From contig CM031607.1 in the NCBI GenBank assembly GCA_018398815.1, positions 85,682,895-85,746,894 of the forward strand: 64,000 nucleotides of DNA, written 5' to 3'. Under the pieces are notes generated by a model. The model had not been told where the DNA came from, did not search any database, and saw nothing but the letters and a program-made list of their open reading frames with translations. The DNA is from Conus ventricosus (lineage: Eukaryota > Mollusca > Gastropoda > Neogastropoda > Conidae). Below are positions 51,102 through 60,700 of this stretch, piece after piece; the first letter of the stretch is position 1, and each line of letters opens with the position of its first letter. The translations under genes were made by a program, and so were the position numbers.

Positions 51102-52450
51102 ACACACACACTCCTCCCGTGCAGAGATATTTGAGACAGCAAAGCTGTGTACCACTGGTTCCTCAGCAGCCAAGGTTCCTCTTCTTGCCAAGCTGTTCAG
51201 AGCATCCTCTGTCGTGACAGAAGAAGGAAATCTTGAGCATCTGTGCATGGGCAGGTCGATCATGCGGGGCTGCGACAACATGTGCACCTACTGCATCGTC
51301 CCCTTCACACGGGGCCGGGAGAGAAGCAGACCCATCGCCTCCATTCTGGAGGAAATCAGGCAGCTCTCCGAGGAGGTACAAACTTCTGTCGGTTCCTGTC
51401 TCTTTTTACTTTTTATTGACCACTGGTGTTTACTCAAATCTCTTCTCTCTTCCTTACGTTGTGTTTGTGGTGTTTGTATTGCCAGTTGATCTGAAGGAGG
51501 GGGGCGTAGCTGTCAGTAGAACTTCATCAGTACGTTTTTGTTCCATTTTCTTCTTTTTCATGGCTACAGTTTTATAATTTGATCAGCTAAGTTGCTGGCA
51601 ACTGGAGTGTCAGGAAGAATGTTCAAGCATGGAACTTGTTATTGAAATCCCCAGCCCTTTGCCTGGACCACCTCGTAGATGATGGTTTAATTCATATTGT
51701 GCTGAACTGATCATCTGTAAGAATGAGTTATCGTAAGTATGTCGTGCAGTGCTCAACATGTTACACCAGAGGCAGCATCTACACATGTACATGTATGGTC
51801 TACATTCCACACATCATTTACACTGCGTGATTGTGCAGGGCATCAAAGAGGTCATGTTGCTGGGTCAGAACGTCAACAGCTATCGAGACCTGTCCGAGTC
51901 GTCTAGCATGGGCGGGGTTGACGTCCAGTCCCTTGACGGAGATGAGCCGTGGTTTCCGCACTGTGTACAAGCCTCGCTCAGGCGGCCGTCGCTTTGCTGA
52001 TCTCCTGGAGAAGGTGTCGCAGATCGACCCCGAGATGAGGATAAGATTCACTTCGCCGCATCCCAAAGACTTTCCTGACGAGGTGGGAAGAAGACAGCAG
52101 GAGCATTCATCGATCAGACAGAAGTGGATTCTCTCTGGCCCCCATCTCTCTTTTGTTGCTCTGTGACAATCTGTCAGTGAAGAAAAGTAATGTATTGACT
52201 TCCTGACATTGCCTGCTGACCAGGCTGGATTAGCAAGCATTTTTTCCCCCTGGCTGATTTATACGTTTGGTCAGAGGTACAGGAATGTAAAGTAAATATA
52301 CCCCATGTAGTTTCAGGCTCACACGATGTACTGCTTTTCCTAGTGTCTGGTCCACATATGTGTATTTGAAAAAAAATGTACAGGTACTTGTTTTCATTAT
52401 TCTGCACGCACACACACACTTGTGCATGTGTGTGCGCAATCACACACGCA

Positions 52451-52489
<39 letters not shown>

Positions 52490-54448
52490 AGAGAGAGACA
52501 GAGGGAGACAGAGAGAGAGAGACACACACACACACACACACACGCACACACACACAGACACACACACACAGACACACACGTACACACGTTACAGAATTAA
52601 TTTGATGGGAAAGATGAAGTAGGAACTGCTATTCATAGGTGAAGAGGGTTGTTATAAGAGATGCCTTGAAGGAAGACAGAGTTTGAACTGTGCAAAGGTA
52701 TTGGGAGTTTATTCCAGAGATCAGAGATTTCATTTGGAAAAAAAAAGTCCCCATCACCTTTCTGTTTAATGTATACATTATTATGATTACAGCATGATCC
52801 TTAATAAGCTGTTTTGTGCCATAGGAAGCTGTACCCCCATCCACCCCTTCCTCCCCCTTCTCCACGCAATCCCTTCCAAGTTTTTACTTTCTTTAATTGC
52901 TGTGTTTGCCAGAAGAGAATACTACTATCAGTAGACCTACAGATTTTATTCACATACCTGATGGCACCGTACGGCTTGTGTTCAATGGCAGGTTCTGCAG
53001 CTGATCCAAGAGAAGCCCAACATTTGCCGACAGCTTCACCTGCCGGCACAGAGTGGAAGCGACGCCATGCTGGAGGCCATGGGGCGTGGCTACACGCGGG
53101 CAGCCTACCTCGACCTTGTACACCACATCCGCAGCATCATTCCAGGTCACTGACAGTAAAGACAGTTGGAGTAATAATTATCATAGTGAACAGCGAGCAA
53201 GAGACTTGTGTTTACAACTTTAGCTCCCATGACGAGTTAAAGAGACAGAGGGTCAGACCCATGTTGTTGGTGCTATCCGTCATCACAGACATAGACAAAA
53301 GGCAGGCAGAGTCATGTCAAAGTCTGGTCAAGTGAAACCTGTTCGTTGTACATGTATGCTGAAAATCACATCAGTGGGGAAACTCGGAGCTCTAGCCAAG
53401 GAGCAACAAAAGAAGGAACAAAGAGCGGAAGCTGAGACTGCAAGACATGTTGCTGTTCAGAGTTTCATTGTTTTTGAGAATGGCTTGCAGTGCTTGGCAC
53501 AGCTTAAAAAAAAGAAACTGCTTGATTTTATCTTTGACAGCTTCAGTGATCTCCATAGTTCTTGGTGTCGGTAAAACGTACAACTTGTTGTGACTACCGA
53601 CCTATCTGCAGTCGGTCACCTAAAGCTGTGGTGCCAATGATGTTAATTGAGTCAAGTTTGAAAAGTTCAGATCTGACCTCCTCCTGTGTCTTATGCTGGT
53701 TGAAACTCCAGGCTAGTTTTGTTACCAGTTTTCAAGGTCTTGAACACCTAGGAACTCCATCATGTTTTAGGAAGCCTCATTGAAAAGTACAAAGAAGGCA
53801 GTTGCTTTTTTTTTATCCCCCTGATTAAATGTCCTAGACCATTTTGAGTTCAGGATGTGACAACAGCAGCAACATTTTTTGAAGGTATGAAGGAGAGAAA
53901 AAGAGTCTGGCTCAGTTAGGATTGCAATAGGTAACGTGACAGACGTCCATCCTGCATAGCTGCCAACTGCTACGATATCGCCGTAGTTTGCTACGCCAAG
54001 AGAATGCTTGCTACGACGCTACTACGATCATTAAATTGCTACGGCGAAACAAAAAAATTCGAATATACTTTCGTTTTGTTTGGACAGCGCTAAGTAACGT
54101 CTCTATCGGTCTGTCGGAACTGCATTTCCGCTTTCGGTTTTACTGTAGCACATAGATTTTTTTTTACAATTTGCCCTCTTCCTCTGCTTCATCTCTGTAT
54201 AATAACATTTATAGATATACTAAGAGTACTGTAGCTTTAATGTGGTCCGTAAAACTGGTTATAGGCCCGATTTCTTTTTAGAACGCGCGCAAAATTAAGT
54301 TGCTACTGTCAAATTGGAAATGCTACTGTGAAAATTGTGAAATGCTACTGTAAGCCGCATGAGCAGGTTGGCAGCTCTGATCCTGTTGACTGAATGTCTT
54401 GTTCCCACCAATGTATATGAGAATTGCCCAACAGAGGTGAATTATTTC

Positions 54449-54488
<40 letters not shown>

Positions 54489-55654
54489 AAAAAATCAAGG
54501 GAGATAATCAATCACTCGGCCAGGACATGGTTTGTCCGTGTAAATTGTGTCCAGGGTATTTCTCAGATTTCTGCCGTTTCGTCTGTACTTGAAATTTCAA
54601 GGCCCACTCTTGAAGATTCCTCAAATTTGTCCAACCTTGTGTGTTTGAACCTATGGTTCCTAGAGACTCCCCCCCCCCCCCCTCCCCCCCCCTCCCCCCC
54701 TCCCCCCCCCAGTGAGTTGTCTTTGAGCCGACCCGTCCCTTCCCAGAGCATGATGTTCAGTACAATAATTTTAATGTGCAGCAGCATTGTTAAGTCTGCA
54801 GTGTTTGGCATTCTGCAGACGTGGCGCTGTCCAGTGATTTTATCGCGGGGTTCTGCGGGGAGACGGAGGCTGACCACCAGGACACGCTGGCGATGATCCG
54901 TGACGTGCAGTACAACTTCGCCTTCTGCTTCCCCTACAGCATGCGACAGGTAAACCCCCAGGGTCGCCCCCCCCCCCCCCCCCCCCCCCACCCCCTCTTT
55001 CATCATGGGGCTGCAGATTTTTTTTCTTAACACAAAGAAGTCATTATTTTTGTCTGTCTGGAAGCAAGATTATGCCAAAATTACTAAACCGATTTCATTG
55101 AACCTGGGACCGGATGGAATGTGGACCAGGGACAGACCCATGAAGTGTCGGTGCAGATACAGATCCAAGGGCAGATCCAGGTTTTTTTTGCGTGTATGTG
55201 TGTGTGTGTGTGTGTGTGTGGGGGGGGGTTCACCTCCTTTACCATTGTTAGATATGGCATTTTTCCATATTTTCTCAAGAAATAAAGTGTGGATCTCACT
55301 CAATGAAAAAAAAATCAGGTGTATTAGATCTCTTGACATCTATGAACTTGCAAGGTTTGATGTAGTTCCAGATTACATCCTGACCTTAGTAAGCAAGCTA
55401 AGATTAGTAAAGCATTGGGAGAGGGGGCAGAGGGAGGGGCAGTGAACAACCTTGGTGGATATCCAGTGCAGATGTCATTTCATTGCATAGATCAAGTTAC
55501 TGGGTTGTTGATTTTGTCTGTAATTTCTGCTTTTTTTCCCCTTTGTTATGCGGGCTTCAGTTCTCCCAAGTCATGGTTATAACGTGTGTGTGTGTGTGCG
55601 TGTGTGTGTGTGCGTGTGTGTGTGTGTGCGTGTGTGTGTGTGCGTGTGTGTGTG

Positions 55655-55706
<52 letters not shown>

Positions 55707-57715
55707 TGTGGGGTGTGTGTGTGTGTGGATGACAGAGTGGCTCTTTCTCACATCACATCCCTCTCACTAAAAATGTAACTGCAAGCTAGTATCATGATAT
55801 GACATATGCATCAATACCGACGCATTTCTAATGTACTTGTTGTCCAGTAGTAGTGTTAGCCACAAGGTGGGGTTATCATCCTCAAGTGCATGGGAGGAGG
55901 GGACTGCCGAACATTACACAGACATCAGCTGAACGACAGTATAGGAAGACGGGCATTAAAATCAGCAGTTTTTATATTAGGCCCCAGTGACAAAAAACAG
56001 GACATGAAAAATAAAGGGTTCATTTGTGCAGATATTTGCTTTGTGGTGTATAGTACATAGATGTACAAAACGTTTTTGCTACATGCTTGCTTAAAGAAAA
56101 CGTTTAATAAAAAAAAAAAAAAACATGCTCACCAATGAATCATCTTCACTTTCAGAAAACACGAGCGTTTCATCGACTGTCGGACGATGTGCCAGCGGAG
56201 GTGAAACAGCGACGGCACACGGAGCTGGTGGGTGCCTTCCGTGCGGAGGTGGAGAAAATTCACGCCTCTCAGATTGGTTCCAGACAGCTGGTGCTTGTGG
56301 AAGGGGTAGGTGGTGCTCCGTTTCACTCCCTACCCCACCCCCCACCCCTCCCTGAGGTTTTTGTTGTTTTTTGGGGGGGCACGCTTGTCTGCAGGGGAAT
56401 ATTTAGTTGAAGACAAGGGCAATAACTTCTGACCGCCTACCAGTCGCAGAGCAAAGAAGAGAGGGAAGGGATAGAGTCGGCCACAGTTTGTTTAGGTAGC
56501 GCACGGCTGCCAACACCTGTCAGCTTCCTTGCGCTAACCTCCCACAAGCTTTCCTCCCTGCGCGTAATGTGATACCGGCTGCCTGGCTGATAGTGTGCTG
56601 GAAATAGGGTGCTGTGTTTCTTCATTAATACTTTATGCCAGAATGCAATGAACTGTGGTCGATTGATGTCACTGGATTGCGGGGTCTTTGGCTGCCAGAA
56701 TGATACCAAACACGAATGGGTCTTCTTCCATACGCGTTGTTGGCAAGCACCACAAAGATTTGCCAACAAAAAAACGATTGAAACAGACAAACGAACACAC
56801 AAGAAATGAAAGGAAAGTTCAACTCAGTGGAGAGCATGCGTCGTCCTTTCAGTCACGCTCAGACTCAGACATATTGGACGTGTATATCTTTCCTTTACAA
56901 CTGACAGAAAATTATTCCTGGTACTCCTACCTGACAGCTGGTACAGGCTCAAATAAACAGTCACTGTCGGCACTGGTCAGCTTCACGGACACTAGTGTTT
57001 TGGAAATGGGGTGCTGTGTTTCTTCATTAATACTTTGCGCCAGAATGCAACGAACAGTAATCGATTGATGTCACTGGATTGTGGGGTCTTTGACTGACAA
57101 AATGATACCAAACATGAATAGGTCTTCTTTCATGCGCATTGTTGGCAAGCACCACAAAGATTTGCCAACAAAAAACGATTGAAACAGACAAACGAACACA
57201 CAACAAATGAAAGGAAAGTTCAACTCAGTGGCGAGTATGCGTCGTCCTTTCAATCATGCTCAAAATCAGGCATATTGGACATGCATGTCTTTCCTTTACA
57301 ACTGACAGAAAATTATTCCAAGTACTCCTACCTGACAGCTGGTACAGGGCCCAAATAAACAGTCACTGTCGGCACTGGTCAGCTTCACTGGGAACACGGC
57401 GGCGGTTTCCCTACCACGGCCTAGGCATGTTTTGCTTGTCTACGTGCGTGCTCTACGTGCTTGTGAAGCATGCCGATACTGATTGTATCACAGCCACACC
57501 ATGCTTTTAGTAAAGCAAGATTTTAGCATGCCGCACATGCAGATGTCAGTTATAAACAATGAAATGCTTCCTACCTGACTTTGTACTTTTGCCCGTTCCA
57601 ATCATTTGAAACTGATGTCACATGTACACACACCAATGCAAAATGTTGCCGCATTTTCATCTTCATGGTGAGCCTACTCACGACTGGGGAGAGAGAGAGA
57701 GAGAGCGTGCACACA

Positions 57716-57768
<53 letters not shown>

Positions 57769-60700
57769 TGACAGAAACCCACACACCAACAACAGCGGTA
57801 TATAAACAGATGGATAACACACACACACACACACACACACGCGCGCGCGCGTGCGAGAGAGAGAGAGAGAGAGATTACAGCTTTCTCTATCATTAAAACA
57901 CGCTTGGGTACTAACTTGCCTACTCTTACTGTTATGAATGCAGAGAGAGAGAGAGCAGCAACAACAACAACAACAACAACAACAACACACGCACGCACGC
58001 ACGCGTGCGAGAGAGAGAGAGAGAGAGAAGGAAAATAAGCGCTTGGTGGAGTGTACAAGTCTCAGCACTGCACCACACTGACCCGGGTCGCCTGACAAGT
58101 CACTCTCCGCCGGCAACTGATGAACAACACCCACGAAAAAAACCACACACACACACACAAAAATGAAGAACGCGGTGTGAACCGAAGTTATATCAAACGG
58201 CACAAAGAAGAATCACAACACACAAATCACTCACAGAGTTAATTATATCCAGTTATGGAGTGTCGAAGAATAATAATGCATTAATCACAAGAGAAAACTT
58301 CACCACAAAGAATCGGTACTCAGTCTGCAGCTGATGAACACGTGCGTGGTGTACGTGCGATGCCAGCTCTTTTGAAAGCGGTGAAGGTCAGCGCCGGGGT
58401 TCAACGCCGGGGCAGAAAACTAAACAGACCGATTTTCATCTAGGCCCGACTGCCTTGGGGGGGGGGGGGGGGGGGGGGGGTTGTGGTAAATCTGTTCTTA
58501 TCTAAAAGGTGAAGCAAGGAATCGTCAATTGTATCACAGCTTACTTAATACATTGTGTAAGACGGGAGAAGATAGTCGTAATTAAATTTTTGACCTCCCG
58601 ACTTTTCTTTTATTCCTATGTGCGTGCTTGCATGAATGTATGCGTGTGTGCATGTGTGTGTGTGTGTGTGCATGTGCATGTGTGTTCGTGTGTGCATACA
58701 TGTGTGTGTGCGTGTGTGTGTGTGTGTGTGTGGTGTGTGTGTGTGTGCACAGACCAGCAAGAGATCAAGCAAAGACTGGGTGGGTAGGAACGAGGCAAAC
58801 ACGCGTGTCATCTTCCCCAAGGCCGAGCTGCCTTCACATCGCAACACCCTGGAGCTGAGGCCTGTGGCACAGGGAGACTATGTCACCGTGCAGGTACGTT
58901 TGGGGTCAAATCACCGTGCAGGTACGTTTGGGGCAAAATCACCGTGCAGGTACATTTGGGGTCAAATCACCGTGCAGGTATGTTTGGGGTCAAATCACTG
59001 TGCAGGTACGTTTGGGGTCAAATCACTGTGCAGGTACGTTTGGGGTTAAAACCACTGTGCAGGTACGTTTGGGGTTAAAACCACTGTGCAGGTACGTTTG
59101 GGGTTAAAACCACTGTGCAGGTACGTTTGGGGTAAAACCACTGTGCAGGTACGTTTGGGGTAAAACCACTGTGCAGGTACGTTTGGGGTAAAATCACTGT
59201 GCAGGTACGTTTGGGGTAAAATCACTGTGCAGGTACGTTTGGGGTAAAACCACCGTGCAGGTACGTTTGGGGTAAAATGACCGTGCAGGTACGTTTGGGG
59301 TAAAATCACTGTGCAGGTACGTTTGGGGTAAAACCACTGTGCAGGTACGTTTGGGGTTAAATCACTGCAAGTGTGTGTGCATTTGTGTGTGTACGCGCTC
59401 TTCTTCCTTCCAAATACCTTTACCTTTTGATGCTGTACCCATTACACCGTCTTCTTAGATTCTCTCATCTTAGTCATTCCTTTGTTAATCCATCAGCTTG
59501 AAATCATGCACAGTGTGGTCTTGAAATTTAGTGGATGTGGTGTAACGTGTATGGACTAGTCCGCATACAGTGACACCTCCTTGATGAAACGGAAACTCAT
59601 GATGAACACCACATAACGAATTATTTCTCTTGACAAGATGATTTTTATGTGTTTCTTATTCTACATCTCTTAATACATACTCAAAAGCCTATTGTTTTAT
59701 AGAAACAGACAGGATAAAGCATGAACTTTTCACTCAGTTTGCTTTGAAATACTTTTAGTTAATTCCAAAATTGCAATGTAAAAACACTTGAAATTTTGAA
59801 CAACGGATATTCCTTGTTCTCAAGCTTTTTTTGTTGCTTTTTAAAAAAAATCCAAAACACCATCTGTTTTATGAAAAAAATTAAGTTTTCCAATTGCGGA
59901 CATATAAAAGTAAAATATGAGCCACAAATTGCATCCGTTGATTGGTAGAAGAAAAAAACGTGAGTTTTTGTAGGCTGCCATTACCTATCCATGGCACGGC
60001 TACCAGAAACAGGTTCTTACCGTCACCTATACACAGCAAGTCATGAAAAAGTTAATAGTGCGTTAATTACTAGAGTTCAATTCAGAACAGGCCAACAACC
60101 ACTAAAACCAAGCCACTTTGAACATTTCGTATCCAGTGATTCCAGCATTTTTTGCTGCAGTCAAATTTGAACATCGATGAATAAAACCTGATGTTTCTGC
60201 ATATAAGGGGCCGATTTCATTGTTTGGAGAGCAGTGAAAGATATGTGCTCAATGAAAAGGTGTGTGTAGAAGTAGCCATGAGTTCTCTACTTTCAAGGTG
60301 AGTCTGCCCCTGAACTGGAGGATATAAACGAAAAACTCTGAGAATGTCTTTGTTTATTTGAGGTGATACATATACACAAAAGGAATATCCGAAGAACATC
60401 TGTTTGTTTCAGGTGGTATGTCTGTGTCTGAAATAGTCATGTTTCTTTGGAGAACACTAAATGAATATGGAAGACATCAAATGAATATTCTAAGGATGTT
60501 TTTGTTATTTCAGGTGATATGTCTATATCGGAAATAATGAGTTTACTTTGGAGGACACAAAATGAATATTCTAAGAATGTCTTTGTTCATTTTAGGTGGA
60601 ATGTCTATGTCTGAAATAATTATGTTGCTTTGGAAGACATGAAATGAATGTTCAAAGAATGTCTTTGTTCATGTCAGGTGATCTCTGGGACATCCCAGAT

